Positions 8,745-19,733 of a stretch of DNA of 64,000 bases are shown piece after piece. This DNA comes from Mesorhizobium sophorae (GTDB lineage: Bacteria > Pseudomonadota > Alphaproteobacteria > Rhizobiales > Rhizobiaceae). Under the pieces are notes generated by a model. It saw only the letters and a list, made by a program, of their open reading frames with translations, made no database searches and was not told the origin of the DNA. The translations under genes were made by a program, and so were the position numbers. The stretch covers positions 248,001 through 312,000 of the forward strand of contig NZ_NNRI01000007.1 in NCBI RefSeq assembly GCF_002270415.1, in the 5' to 3' direction. The stretch's first letter is position 1, and the number at the start of each line of letters is the position of its first letter.

Positions 8745-10289
8745 ATGTCGGCCGTCAGCAACCCGAAGCGAACACCGGTGTTCCGGCTGCTCACCATAGC
8801 AAGCTCGGGTATCGGCAGTTTTGTCCTCGGACTCTGGGGCCTGAAGCATGGTCTCAGCGATAGTTTTGCCGGGATATCGGCGGACATGATGGTCGCGATG
8901 ATGGCCGCCCTGTGCGCGCTGGCGGCGTCGGTGGCCGCGATGTCCTTCTTCGCCGGCGTCGATGAATCGGCGGATTTCGTCTTCGAGGAAACCCAATTCG
9001 ACAAGCTGACCGGCCTGCTGGCACGCCCGGCGATGGTCGGCAAGATCGCCGAGGCGGCATGCGCGACGAGCCGGACCGGCGAGCCGGTGTTCCTCATCGA
9101 CATCGACATTGATCGGTTCAAGCAGATCAACGACGCCATCGGCTACAGCCAGGGCGACGAGTTGATCCGTGAGTTCACCAAGCGATTGAAGACTTGCCTG
9201 CCGCAACGCGCGGTGATCGGACGCATCGGCGCCGGTGAATTCGCGATCCTCCTCCCCGACAATCAGGTGTCAGGGTCACTGGAAAGTGCCATCGAGAGGC
9301 TCATCGACGAGATGATGGAGCCCTATGAGCTCAGCACGCACATGCAATCGGTCAGCCTGTCGGTGGGCATCGTGGCGATGCCAAAGGACGGTGTCGATCC
9401 CGTCCTCATCCTGCGCCGCTCCAATCTGGCACTGCAGAATGCGCGCGCCAGCGGCCTCGGCAACTGGTCGGTCTTCCACGCAGAAATGGGCAGGGTCGCC
9501 GACCATCGCCAGTGGGTCGAATCCGAGTTGAACGTTGCCTTCGAGCGGGGCGACTTCGACCTTCACTACCAGCCGCAGCTCGATCTCCCGACCGGCCGCA
9601 TCGTCGGCTATGAAGCGCTGATCCGCTGGCGGCATCCCGAACGCGGCATGATCCCGCCGATGGAGTTCATTCCGATCGCCGAGGAAACCGGCATGATCGG
9701 TCCGATCGGAGAATGGGTGCTGCGCAAGGCCTGCAGCGACGCGCGCCATCTGCCCGAAGACTGCTTCGTCGCCGTCAACATCTCGCCCGTGCAGTTCATG
9801 ACCAAGGACTTCGTCGGTATCGTGCGCGACACCATGACCAGCACCGGCATCAAGCCGTCGCGGCTGGAACTGGAAGTGACCGAGACGGCGATGATGCAGG
9901 ACCGCGACCGCGCCGCCACCATCCTGAAGGAGTTGGCAGGTATGGGCATCTCGGTTGCCGTCGATGATTTCGGCACCGGCTATTCCAATCTGAGCTACCT
10001 GATCGACTTCTCGTTCGGCAAGCTGAAGATCGATCGCTCGTTCGTCAGCCGCCTCGACACGGACTCCAGCTCTGGCGCAGTCGTTTCGACCATCGTCGGG
10101 CTTTCGCGCGCACTTGGCGTCAGCATCATCGCCGAAGGCGTCGAAACCGAAAGCCAGGCGACGCTGCTTAGGGCAGCCGGCTGCGAAGTGGTACAAGGCT
10201 ACCTGTTCGGCAGGCCGGCGCCACTCAGGTTCAGGGTCGGTGACGCTCACGTTACCGACGAGACGCGGCGCGTCGCCAATCTGCATTGA
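8745..10289 (+). CDS. Membrane GGDEF/EAL protein, probable c-di-GMP phosphodiesterase
   Basis: A 514-residue protein with two N-terminal membrane segments (LLTIASSGIGSFVLGLWGL and MMVAMMAALCALAASVAAM), then a GGDEF domain (about residues 85-245) and an EAL domain (about 258-500). The GGDEF signature reads GAGEF, so cyclase activity is probably lost although IDIDIDRFKQIND is kept. The EAL domain looks complete: YEALIRWRHPERG, NISPVQF, ELEVTETAMM, VDDFGTGYSNLSYL, KIDRSFV and AEGVETESQ. The likely activity is therefore c-di-GMP hydrolysis, with the degenerate GGDEF as a possible GTP-sensing module. It stands alone behind a repeat and a palindrome. No sensor domain is seen other than the membrane region. 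Confidence 0.9.
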   Translation: MSAVSNPKRTPVFRLLTIASSGIGSFVLGLWGLKHGLSDSFAGISADMMVAMMAALCALAASVAAMSFFAGVDESADFVFEETQFDKLTGLLARPAMVGKIAEAACATSRTGEPVFLIDIDIDRFKQINDAIGYSQGDELIREFTKRLKTCLPQRAVIGRIGAGEFAILLPDNQVSGSLESAIERLIDEMMEPYELSTHMQSVSLSVGIVAMPKDGVDPVLILRRSNLALQNARASGLGNWSVFHAEMGRVADHRQWVESELNVAFERGDFDLHYQPQLDLPTGRIVGYEALIRWRHPERGMIPPMEFIPIAEETGMIGPIGEWVLRKACSDARHLPEDCFVAVNISPVQFMTKDFVGIVRDTMTSTGIKPSRLELEVTETAMMQDRDRAATILKELAGMGISVAVDDFGTGYSNLSYLIDFSFGKLKIDRSFVSRLDTDSSSGAVVSTIVGLSRALGVSIIAEGVETESQATLLRAAGCEVVQGYLFGRPAPLRFRVGDAHVTDETRRVANLH

Positions 10290-10313
10290 ACGCGGCGCCG
10301 CATCTGCTCTCTC

Positions 10314-10362
10314 GAGCATGATCTTTTTCGAAAACCGGTTCCCACTTTTCGGGATCAAGCTT
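10314..10362. repeat. Rhizobial palindromic intergenic repeat
   Basis: GAGCATGATC, then CGAAAACCGG, TTCCCACTTTTCGGG and ATCAAGCTT form a hairpin-forming element of a kind scattered through rhizobial genomes. It separates two convergent genes and touches the stop of the methyltransferase gene, so a bidirectional terminator role is plausible. Confidence 0.7.
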
Positions 10363-11381
10363 TAACGACGCGCGACAAGCACCTTGAACATGCCGTCGCG
10401 GGCGAGCTCTGCATGGCTCGAAAAAGCAGCCGACAGCACCGGCTCGTAGGGAAGCTGGCGGTTGGCAACCATGAACAGCCGCCCGCCGGGCTTCAGGGCC
10501 TTGGCCGCCGCGCGGATCATGCCGGCGCCGATCTCAGGCTCGGCCGCGCGGCTGCGGTGAAAGGGTGGGTTCATGGCGATCGCGTCGTAGCGCTTCTCGA
10601 CCGGCTCCTTCAGCAGATCAACCCAGAAGAAATCCCTGGTGATCGACTGGCCAACCCCTGCCAGATTGAGCTTTGCGGCTTCGAGCGAGGCGAAGTCCGC
10701 CTCATAGAGGTCGAGCGCCGAGATGCCCGGCGCCCGGGCGGCTATCTCGGCAGCCACATACCCCCAGCCGGCACAGAAATCGGCAACGCTCCCACGCAGA
10801 TCATTGGGCAGGTTCTCGACCAGCAATCTCGAGCCGGTATCGATCCGGTCGAACGAAAACATGCCGGGCGCGGTGCGGAACCGGCCTTCGACCAGCAGAG
10901 CGGGATTGGCGGCGCGCAGGTTTTGCGTAGCGGCCGGATCGGCAGGACGGCGAAACCAGAAGGCAATGCCGTGATACTTCGGCAGATGCCCCTCGAGCGG
11001 CACCAGTTCGCCGACGCGCTTGCGCAGGCTGGCGATACCGTCGTCCTTGCCGCCGGCAATGACGATCAAGCCGCCCGGCGCCACCCGCTCGAGCGCCTCG
11101 GCGAGGCGCAATTCGTTCAGGCCGCGATGCCGGCCGGCAAGCACAAGTGCCATGTCGAAGCCACCACCTTCGGCCTGCGCGGTGACGATGAGCCCAGACG
11201 CCTGCAACGCGCGAAAATGCGGCCGGAAGCCCTGTACGAGGTGAAGTGAGGCCTCGAAGCCTTCGGGGGAGCGAAAGCCCGGTTCAGCGCCGAGAAACAA
11301 GGCGCGATCGCCCTTCCCCGGCAAAGGAACAGCCTCGGCCTCGAAGGGATGAAAAAGCGTCTTCAGCGGCTCGGCGGACAT
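10362..11381 (-). CDS. rsmC: RsmC-like class I SAM-dependent methyltransferase
   Basis: A 339-residue methyltransferase resembling RsmC/RlmG, enzymes that make N2-methylguanosine in rRNA. The C-terminal half has the SAM-binding region VADFCAGWGYVAAEIAARA, the acidic ALDLYEADFASLEAAKLNL, and the catalytic AIAMNPPFHR (an NPPF motif for base amino methylation). The N-terminal half resembles a degenerate methyltransferase copy, as in RsmC. The ATG starting MSAEPLKTLFHPFE is preferred over an ATG 11 codons earlier. The rRNA position cannot be assigned from sequence. It is downstream of a tandem repeat and the pnp terminator. Confidence 0.8.
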   Translation of the reverse strand: MSAEPLKTLFHPFEAEAVPLPGKGDRALFLGAEPGFRSPEGFEASLHLVQGFRPHFRALQASGLIVTAQAEGGGFDMALVLAGRHRGLNELRLAEALERVAPGGLIVIAGGKDDGIASLRKRVGELVPLEGHLPKYHGIAFWFRRPADPAATQNLRAANPALLVEGRFRTAPGMFSFDRIDTGSRLLVENLPNDLRGSVADFCAGWGYVAAEIAARAPGISALDLYEADFASLEAAKLNLAGVGQSITRDFFWVDLLKEPVEKRYDAIAMNPPFHRSRAAEPEIGAGMIRAAAKALKPGGRLFMVANRQLPYEPVLSAAFSSHAELARDGMFKVLVARR

Positions 11382-11416
11382 TGTTCGATCTCGAAACGAG
11401 GCCTGTCTTGACAATC

Positions 11417-11490
11417 TGAGGATGAAAAGACGGGCTGAGAATGAAAAGACAGGCTGAGAATGAAAAGACGGGCTGAAAATGAAAACGGGC
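11417..11490. repeat. 19-bp tandem repeat, almost four units
   Basis: Three 19-bp units of the form TGAGAATGAAAAGACGGGC, differing by single bases, are followed by a 17-bp partial unit that runs into the left arm of the pnp terminator. Short tandem arrays of this kind can vary in copy number by slippage. There is no spacer/repeat alternation, so it is not CRISPR. Confidence 0.85.
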
Positions 11491-11512
11491 GCGACATAAG
11501 CCGCGCCCGTTT
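11483..11512 (-). terminator. Intrinsic terminator after pnp
   Basis: Perfect 11-bp arms (AAACGGGCGCG with CGCGCCCGTTT) enclose an 8-base loop. On the minus strand the stem is followed by TTTTCATTTT. It begins 22 bases after the pnp stop. Confidence 0.85.
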
Positions 11513-11533
11513 CGATTTACAATTTCAGGCCAA

Positions 11534-13681
<2,148 letters not shown>

Positions 13682-13699
13682 ATCTTGTCCTTAATAAGC

Positions 13700-13741
13700 G
13701 GAAAGGGCCGCGCCGTTTCACGGTGCGCGGATGCCCTTTCC
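13700..13741 (-). promoter_or_regulatory. Stem-loop in the pnp leader
   Basis: Outer arms GGAAAGGGC and GCCCTTTCC pair perfectly, with inner pairing of CCGCGC/GCGCGG and CCG/CGG. It sits 18 bases before the pnp start, just upstream of the ribosome binding site. A long interrupted stem here is a candidate RNase III site. Confidence 0.6.
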
Positions 13742-13850
13742 CTGGCTTCCTTTCTCGGGCAGCCACGGGCAAGACAACGGGAAGCTCGGGTGATTTCAGC
13801 GCGGCGAGCGCGCGAGCGTCCTGCAATCCTGCCCCATGACCGTCCATGGG

Positions 13851-13884
13851 CGGTTTCGAGTGGCCCTCTGCACGCTCGAAACCG
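13851..13884 (-). promoter_or_regulatory. Hairpin in the rpsO-pnp spacer
   Basis: Perfect 10-bp arms CGGTTTCGAG and CTCGAAACCG with a 14-base loop. No U-run follows, so it is more likely an RNA processing or stability element than a terminator. Confidence 0.55.
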
Positions 13885-13890
13885 GGTCTG

Positions 13891-13909
13891 GCCAGTCGAT
13901 ACGACTGGC
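13891..13909 (-). promoter_or_regulatory. Short hairpin in the rpsO-pnp spacer
   Basis: Perfect 8-bp arms GCCAGTCG and CGACTGGC around a 3-base loop, six bases from the neighbouring 34-base hairpin. Confidence 0.5.
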
Positions 13910-13918
13910 AGAATGCGC

Positions 13919-13952
13919 GACCGGCGGGCCCTCCGAAGAAAGCCCGCCGGTC
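13919..13952 (-). terminator. Hairpin directly after rpsO
   Basis: Perfect 11-bp arms GACCGGCGGGC and GCCCGCCGGTC with a 12-base loop begin 6 bases past the rpsO stop. There is no U-run, so termination would be weak or factor-dependent; it could equally protect the rpsO mRNA end, as in E. coli rpsO-pnp. Confidence 0.6.
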
Positions 13953-13958
13953 AATTCG

Positions 13959-14228
13959 TCAACGGCGCAGACCGAGCTTCTCGATCAGCGTCTGGTAGCG
14001 CGCGTCATCCTTGCGCTTGAGATAATCAAGCAGGCTGCGGCGCTGGGAGACGAGAGCGAGCAGACCACGGCGGGAATGGTTATCCTTCTTGTGGTCCTTG
14101 AAATGGTCGGTCAGGTTCTTGATGCGCTCGGAAAGGATGGCCACCTGGACTTCCGGAGACCCGGTATCGCCCTTGGCGGTTGCGAATTCACCCATCAATT
14201 CCTGTTTGCGCTCGGCAGTAATCGACAT
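13959..14228 (-). CDS. rpsO: 30S ribosomal protein S15
   Basis: An 89-residue protein of the small subunit that binds 16S rRNA early in platform assembly. The sequence is full length and highly conserved: [66 protein letters not shown] before the ATG is the ribosome binding site. pnp follows as usual. Upstream lies corA rather than truB, so rpsO probably has its own promoter. Confidence 0.98.
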   Translation of the reverse strand: MSITAERKQELMGEFATAKGDTGSPEVQVAILSERIKNLTDHFKDHKKDNHSRRGLLALVSQRRSLLDYLKRKDDARYQTLIEKLGLRR

Positions 14229-14331
14229 CGTGTTTTTCCTTATCTGTTTGAGGAAACGGGTCGCCCTCAGCCGGGATGTCGTCCAGCAGGGGCCGGTGCA
14301 AGCAAAGCGTCATAGCGCTATGCTGCGGCGC

Positions 14332-14337
14332 GTATAG
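14332..14337 (-). promoter_or_regulatory. Possible -10 element for rpsO-pnp
   Basis: CTATAC on the minus strand resembles the rhizobial -10 hexamer (CTATAT) and lies about 100 bases before rpsO. The -35 region 17-18 bases upstream (CTGGTG) is a poor match, so this is tentative. Confidence 0.35.
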
Positions 14338-14410
14338 TGCAATTCCCGAGAAAACACCAGCCCAATTCACAAGCCGGCTTTTCAGCCCAAAATGACAGGT
14401 TTTATCCTTG

Positions 14411-15505
14411 TTATAGCCATTTCTTCCATTTGAAGAAGGCGATCAGCCCAAACGCGACAAGCGCCATGAACAGCAACGATGCCGGATAGCCATAATAGGC
14501 TTTCAGCTCCGGCATGTTCCAGGGCGAAGACTCCGGATCGAAATTCATACCCCAGATGCCGACCAGGAAGGTGAGCGGCATGAAGATGACCGAGACGATG
14601 GTGAGGTAGCTGATGACGTCGTTGGTGCGCGCCTGGCTCAGCGACAGATGCATCTCGATCAGGCCGGTCAGCATGTCGCGCTGGGTTTCGACCAGTTCGA
14701 TCAGCCTGAGCGAATGGTCGAGCGTGTCGTTGAGAAAGATCTTGGTCTCAGCCTTCACATAGGGCACGTCGTTGCGGATCAGCGTTGCCAGCGCATCGCG
14801 CATCGGCCACAGCACCCCCTTCAGCACATTGGCATCGCGCCGCAATTCATGCAGCTGCCGCATCTGATGCTTGTGCGTCGTGTGCAGCATTTCGTCCTCG
14901 ATGCCGTCGACCATGTCGCCTGCGGCCTCGATCGGCGGGAAATAGCTGTCGACGACAGCGTCGATTAGCGCGTAGGCGAGGTAGTCGGCGCCGCGCGCGC
15001 GCAACCGGTTGGGCGCCGAGCTCTCGATGCGCTTGCGCACCGGATTGAACGGATCGCCTTCACGCTCCTGGAAGGTGACGACGAAGTTGTTGCCGAAGAA
15101 GACGGCGATCTGCTCGTAGCGGTGCGACGTGACATCATCGATCATCCTGACGACGACGAAGGCATGATCCTCGAAGAAGTCGACCTTCGGCCGCTGGCCG
15201 GTGTTGACGACGTCCTCCAACGCCAGCGGATGCAGGCTGAAAATGCGGCCGATCTCCTCGATCAGCGGAATGTTGGCGAGGCCGGTGCAGTCCAGCCAGA
15301 TGACCGGCCATTTGTCGCAATGGGTGTTCAGGTCGTCGATGCTGGCATTTTCGATGGTCTTGAATTTCTGCGGTGAGATGAGGGTCAGCCGCAGTTCCGA
15401 GCGCCGCGCCGCCGGATCGGCGATCAGCGTGCCGGGCGACGCCCCGACCGGCGGCCGCCGCGTCTTCACCGGCGCCCGCTTTTTCACCGCCTCGGCCTTT
15501 TCCAT
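14411..15505 (-). CDS. corA: CorA-family magnesium/divalent cation transporter
   Basis: A 364-residue inner-membrane channel for Mg2+ (Co2+, Ni2+ possible). The long N-terminal cytoplasmic domain is followed by two C-terminal membrane helices; the first ends with the selectivity motif in FLVGIWGMNFDPES (GMN), the second is YPASLLFMALVAFGLIAFF, ending in basic KWKKWL. Residues 1-35 are a basic, Pro-rich extension. The protein lies between truB and rpsO on the same strand, an interruption of a usually adjacent pair, with ~100 and ~180 base gaps, so it is probably a separate unit. Confidence 0.93.
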   Translation of the reverse strand: MEKAEAVKKRAPVKTRRPPVGASPGTLIADPAARRSELRLTLISPQKFKTIENASIDDLNTHCDKWPVIWLDCTGLANIPLIEEIGRIFSLHPLALEDVVNTGQRPKVDFFEDHAFVVVRMIDDVTSHRYEQIAVFFGNNFVVTFQEREGDPFNPVRKRIESSAPNRLRARGADYLAYALIDAVVDSYFPPIEAAGDMVDGIEDEMLHTTHKHQMRQLHELRRDANVLKGVLWPMRDALATLIRNDVPYVKAETKIFLNDTLDHSLRLIELVETQRDMLTGLIEMHLSLSQARTNDVISYLTIVSVIFMPLTFLVGIWGMNFDPESSPWNMPELKAYYGYPASLLFMALVAFGLIAFFKWKKWL

Positions 15506-15604
15506 ATGCCCCTCGAGCGTAAAGTCGACCTGAAGTTAGAACCTCGTTTTGTCGCAATTCCGGACGGAAAACCGCTCTCGCTTTTCCTGGAATTGCCTTG
15601 GCCG

Positions 15605-16600
15605 TCAGCCGGCAAAGACCCGCTTGGGCTTGAACATGCCTTGCTCGATGGCACCGATGGCGACCAGCTTGCCGCGCGCCGTGGCGCAGGCTTCTTCGGC
15701 TTCCACCGGTGCGTCGCGGCCGCGGATGATGACCGGATTGCCGAGGCGGATTTTCGTCGCCGCGTCGTCGCTGATGGCGACCTGCGGCAGGCAGTCGAGG
15801 GCAGCGGATGTATCCACCAGAAGTGCGTCGATGGCGTCGAAGTCGATCGGCGCTGCCACCGCGCCAGCGGCTTCAACCGTGTCAGCGGCATCTGTCGCGC
15901 CCGGGTCGTCTTCACCCGGCACGCCGAAACGGGCGGCCTCCAGTTCGGCGATGGTGACGAAGTCCTGCGGCGTGAACGGCTCGACCTCGACCCGGCGCAG
16001 TTCGGAAATATGGCCGAAACAGTTGAGATCGCGGCCCATGTCGCGGGCCAGCGAGCGCACATAGGTGCCCTTGCCGCATTCGACTTCGAAAACAGTATGG
16101 TCGGCATCGTGCTCGACAATATCGAGCCGGCCGATCTCGACCTCTCGTGCGGGTATGTCGACCGTCGCGCCGTCGCGGGCCAGATCATAGGCGCGCTCGC
16201 CTGATATCTTGATGGCCGAGAATTGCGGCGGCGTCTGCATGATGACGCCGGTGTATTTAGGCAGCAGCGCAAGCACCTCGGCTTCCGCCGGACGCAGGTC
16301 CGAGCTCTTCGTCACCGGACCTTCGAGGTCATCGGTCGAGCGCTCCTGCCCCCAGGCAACGGTGAAGCGATAGATCTTGGCGCCGTCCTGCACGTAAGGC
16401 ACGGTCTTGGTGGCTTCGCCAAGCGCGATCGGCAGCATGCCGGACGCCAGCGGATCGAGCGTGCCGGCGTGGCCGGCCTTTTCCGCCTGGAACAGCCATT
16501 TGATCTTGGAGACGGCTTCGGTCGAACCCATGCCGACCGGCTTATCCAGGACCAGCCAGCCCGAGATCGGCCGGCCCTTCTTCTTGCCGCGACGCGCCAC
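15605..16600 (-). CDS. truB: tRNA pseudouridine(55) synthase TruB
   Basis: A 331-residue enzyme that makes pseudouridine 55 in the T-loop of tRNAs. The catalytic Asp is in [20 protein letters not shown] near residue 45; [18 protein letters not shown] precedes it, and the C-terminal region resembles a PUA-like domain ([20 protein letters not shown]). The start is GTG overlapping the rbfA stop (TAGTG), giving [20 protein letters not shown]; translational coupling is likely. Last gene of the rimP-nusA-ylxR-infB-rbfA-truB run. Confidence 0.95.
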   Translation of the reverse strand: MARRGKKKGRPISGWLVLDKPVGMGSTEAVSKIKWLFQAEKAGHAGTLDPLASGMLPIALGEATKTVPYVQDGAKIYRFTVAWGQERSTDDLEGPVTKSSDLRPAEAEVLALLPKYTGVIMQTPPQFSAIKISGERAYDLARDGATVDIPAREVEIGRLDIVEHDADHTVFEVECGKGTYVRSLARDMGRDLNCFGHISELRRVEVEPFTPQDFVTIAELEAARFGVPGEDDPGATDAADTVEAAGAVAAPIDFDAIDALLVDTSAALDCLPQVAISDDAATKIRLGNPVIIRGRDAPVEAEEACATARGKLVAIGAIEQGMFKPKRVFAG

Positions 16601-17025
16601 TATTCGGTGTCCTTGTTGTCGTCTTTGTCCTGGCCTTCGGAACCCAGATCGCGCGCCACTTCGGGCGACTTCAAGAGATCGTTGATCCTGGCGAAATTGT
16701 CGAAGGAGGTGTCGAGCTTGAAACGGAACTCCGGCATAAACTTCATCTGCCGCAGCGCGCCGGAGACACGGCCACGCACGAACTTCGCATGCTTGTTCAG
16801 CGCCTCGACCACCGCATCGGTATCCTTGGCGCCGAGCGGCGAGACGAAGGCGGTGGCAACCTTCAGGTCGGGCGACATGCGCACTTCCGAGACCGAAACC
16901 ACGGTGTTCTCGATCAGCGGATCGATGATCTCGCCGCGCTGCAAGGTTTCGGACAAGGCATGGCGCACCTGTTCGGCGACGCGCAGCATGCGCTGGGATG
17001 GGCTGGATGTGGTTGGACGGGGCAT
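16600..17025 (-). CDS. rbfA: Ribosome-binding factor A
   Basis: A 141-residue KH-like protein needed for 16S rRNA 5'-end processing and cold adaptation, binding free 30S subunits. Recognisable segments are [40 protein letters not shown] and [19 protein letters not shown]. The tail ([14 protein letters not shown]) is acidic and probably disordered. The ATG starting [13 protein letters not shown] is preceded by AGGA; the frame is open 16 codons further up without family support. It overlaps truB by one base. Confidence 0.95.
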   Translation of the reverse strand: MPRPTTSSPSQRMLRVAEQVRHALSETLQRGEIIDPLIENTVVSVSEVRMSPDLKVATAFVSPLGAKDTDAVVEALNKHAKFVRGRVSGALRQMKFMPEFRFKLDTSFDNFARINDLLKSPEVARDLGSEGQDKDDNKDTE

Positions 17026-17117
17026 TTTTCTCGATCCTGAAAGCGTGAGGCGCGGGATGGAACCGTGCCGCATGTCTCATATGGTCATTCTCAATAGGAC
17101 CTGCTCAATAGACTTGG

Positions 17118-17143
17118 GGGCGGCGGTCTTTCGACCACCGCCC
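17118..17143 (-). promoter_or_regulatory. Intercistronic hairpin between infB and rbfA
   Basis: GGGCGG(C)GGTC pairs with GACC(A)CCGCCC around a 4-base loop, 22 bases after the infB stop. No U-run follows on the minus strand, so it is probably an RNA stability or processing structure rather than a terminator. Confidence 0.5.
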
Positions 17144-17165
17144 GGTATCGACAAGTCACTCGAAC

Positions 17166-19733
17166 TCAGAGCGTACGGGTCACCATCTCGACGCGGAAGC
17201 ACTCGATGATGTCGCCGACGCGCATGTCCTCGTAGTTCTGGAAGGCCATGCCGCACTCCTGGCCGCCGGGAACTTCCGCAACCTCGTCCTTGAAGCGCTT
17301 CAGGGTCTTCAGGGTGCCTTCGTGGATGACGACGTTGTCGCGGATCAGACGCACGCCCGCACCACGCTCGACCTTGCCTTCGGTGACACGGCAGCCGGCG
17401 ATCTTGCCAACCTTGGTGATGTCGAAGATTTCGAGGATCTGCGCATTGCCGATGAAGGTCTCGCGACGCTCCGGCGACAGCAGGCCCGACAGAGCCGCCT
17501 TCACGTCATCCACAAGGTTGTAGATGATCGAGTAATAGCGGATTTCGATGCCCGCGGCAGCGGCGGCGGCACGTGCCTGCACGTTGGCACGAACGTTGAA
17601 GCCGATGATCGCCGCACCCGAAGTCTCCGCCAGCGACACGTCGCTTTCGGTGATGGCACCGGCGCCGGCATGGACGATGCGCGCACGCACTTCGTCGGTG
17701 CCGAGCTTGTCGAGCGCCGCGTTGATCGCCTCGATCGAACCCTGCACGTCGCCCTTGATGACCAGCGGGAATTCCTTCAGCCCGCTCGTCTGCAACTGCG
17801 ACATCATCTGCTCGAGCGAACCGCGCTGACCGGCATGCTTGGCAACCGCCTTCTCGCGCGCCAGACGCTGGCGATATTCGGTGATCTCGCGGGCACGGGC
17901 TTCGTTGTTGACCACGGCGAAGCGGTCGCCGGCCTGCGGGGTTCCCTGCAGGCCAAGCACTTCGACCGGCATCGCCGGCGGTGCTTCCTTGATTTGCCCG
18001 CCACGATCGTTGACCAGCGCGCGCACCCGGCCCCATTCGTTGCCGGCGACAAGGATGTCGCCCGGCATCAGCGTGCCGGTCTGCACCAGCACGGTGGCGA
18101 CGGGGCCACGGCCCTTGTCGAGTTGAGCCTCGATGACAACACCCTCGGCGGTACGGTCCGGATTGGCCTTGAGGTCGAGGATTTCGGCCTGCAGCAGGAT
18201 CGCCTCGAGCAGCTTGTCGAGATTGGTGCCCTTGGTCGCCGACACTTCGACGTCCAGCACTTCACCGCCCATAGATTCGACGAAGACCTCATGGCGCAGC
18301 AGTTCGGAGCGCACCTTCTGCGGATCGGCATCATGCTTGTCGATCTTGTTGATCGCCACGATGATCGGAACGCCGGCCGCCTTGGCGTGGCTGATCGATT
18401 CGATCGTCTGCGGCATGACGCTGTCGTCGGCCGCAACCACCAGGATGGCGATGTCGGTCGCCTGGGCGCCACGAGCACGCATCGCCGTGAAGGCAGCGTG
18501 GCCGGGCGTGTCGATGAAGGTGATCTTGTGACCGTTCTTCTCGACCTGGTAGGCGCCGATATGCTGGGTGATGCCACCGGCTTCGCCGGAGACGACATTG
18601 GCATTGCGGATGGCGTCGAGCAGCGAGGTCTTGCCGTGATCGACATGGCCCATGATCGTCACGACGGGCGGACGCGTCACCAGGTCCTCGGCATTGTCGG
18701 CGATGTTGAACAGGCCTTCCTCGATGTCGGACTCGGCGACGCGGCGGACGGTGTGGCCAAATTCGGTGGCAACCAGCTCCGCGGTATCGGCGTCGATGAC
18801 GTCGCCCGGCTTCAGGATCTGGCCCTGCTTCATGAAGAACTTGACCAGGTCGACCGCACGCTCGGACATGCGTTGCGCAAGTTCCTGGATGGTGATGGTC
18901 TCTGGCAAGATCACTTCGCGCATGACTTTCTCGCGCGGCTCATTGTGCATCGCGCGCTTGAATTTTTCCTGGCGGCGGCGCATCGACGACAGCGAACGGG
19001 CTCGCGCGTCCTCATCGGACAATGCGGAATTCAGCGTCAGCTTGCCACGACGGCGATCTTCCTCGGCCTTGGTCGGCTTGGCCGGACGCGCCACTTCAGG
19101 CGTGACAGGACGGCGCACCGGCGCGCCAGCGCCAATCCGCTTCGGCTTGACCTCTTCCTCGTCGTCGACCGTTGCCAGTTCTGCGGCCAGCGGCGCGCGG
19201 CGACGTGCCTCTTCCTCGGCGCGACGGCGGGACTCTGCCTCGGTCTGCAACCGCGCCTCTTCCTCAGCCTGGCGGCGCGCGGATTCTTCGCGCTCGCGCT
19301 TGCGGCGCTCTTCGTCCTCGGCGCGGCGCTTGGCGTCCTCGGCAGCGCGCTGTCGGTCCTCGACCTCGCGCACCTTCGAGCCTTCGAGCGCCCTGCGGCG
19401 CGCTTCCATTTCACTGCGCGACAGTTCGTTCAGCACCATGCCGCTGCGCTCGACCGGAGGCGGCGGCGGTGGCGGCGCCTTCGGCGCTTCCTGCACGACG
19501 GGTGCGGCCACAACCACCGGCTTCGGTGTGAAGACGGGTGCGGCAACCGGCTCCGGCTTGTCGCCGGGCATCGAGAACTTGCGCTTCTTGGTTTCGACGA
19601 CGACCTGCTTGGTGCGGCCGTGCGAGAAGTTCTGGCGCACAGTGCCCTGTTCCATACCGGGGCGCTTTAGCGTCAAGGTCTTCTTCGGCGTCACACTCAG
19701 CGTATTGTCGTCACCCGATTTCGTATCGCTCAT
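17166..19733 (-). CDS. infB: Translation initiation factor IF-2
   Basis: An 855-residue GTPase that places fMet-tRNA on the 30S subunit and promotes subunit joining. The N-terminus ([20 protein letters not shown]) is the alphaproteobacterial type, followed by a Pro-rich patch and a charged, Arg/Glu-rich coiled-coil segment (about residues 105-185). The GTPase core has [15 protein letters not shown] (G1), [10 protein letters not shown] (G2), [16 protein letters not shown] (G3) and NKIDK (G4), then domains II-IV. The start overlaps the ylxR stop by four bases (ATGA). Confidence 0.97.
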   Translation of the reverse strand: MSDTKSGDDNTLSVTPKKTLTLKRPGMEQGTVRQNFSHGRTKQVVVETKKRKFSMPGDKPEPVAAPVFTPKPVVVAAPVVQEAPKAPPPPPPPVERSGMVLNELSRSEMEARRRALEGSKVREVEDRQRAAEDAKRRAEDEERRKREREESARRQAEEEARLQTEAESRRRAEEEARRRAPLAAELATVDDEEEVKPKRIGAGAPVRRPVTPEVARPAKPTKAEEDRRRGKLTLNSALSDEDARARSLSSMRRRQEKFKRAMHNEPREKVMREVILPETITIQELAQRMSERAVDLVKFFMKQGQILKPGDVIDADTAELVATEFGHTVRRVAESDIEEGLFNIADNAEDLVTRPPVVTIMGHVDHGKTSLLDAIRNANVVSGEAGGITQHIGAYQVEKNGHKITFIDTPGHAAFTAMRARGAQATDIAILVVAADDSVMPQTIESISHAKAAGVPIIVAINKIDKHDADPQKVRSELLRHEVFVESMGGEVLDVEVSATKGTNLDKLLEAILLQAEILDLKANPDRTAEGVVIEAQLDKGRGPVATVLVQTGTLMPGDILVAGNEWGRVRALVNDRGGQIKEAPPAMPVEVLGLQGTPQAGDRFAVVNNEARAREITEYRQRLAREKAVAKHAGQRGSLEQMMSQLQTSGLKEFPLVIKGDVQGSIEAINAALDKLGTDEVRARIVHAGAGAITESDVSLAETSGAAIIGFNVRANVQARAAAAAAGIEIRYYSIIYNLVDDVKAALSGLLSPERRETFIGNAQILEIFDITKVGKIAGCRVTEGKVERGAGVRLIRDNVVIHEGTLKTLKRFKDEVAEVPGGQECGMAFQNYEDMRVGDIIECFRVEMVTRTL

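Noticed and set aside
11417..11490. CRISPR array
   Set aside because: Units are contiguous 19-mers without spacers, and no cas gene is present.
17322..19670. A 782-codon open frame antisense to infB
   Set aside because: Same reasoning: the opposite strand is unmistakable IF-2 and the antisense protein has shadow composition.
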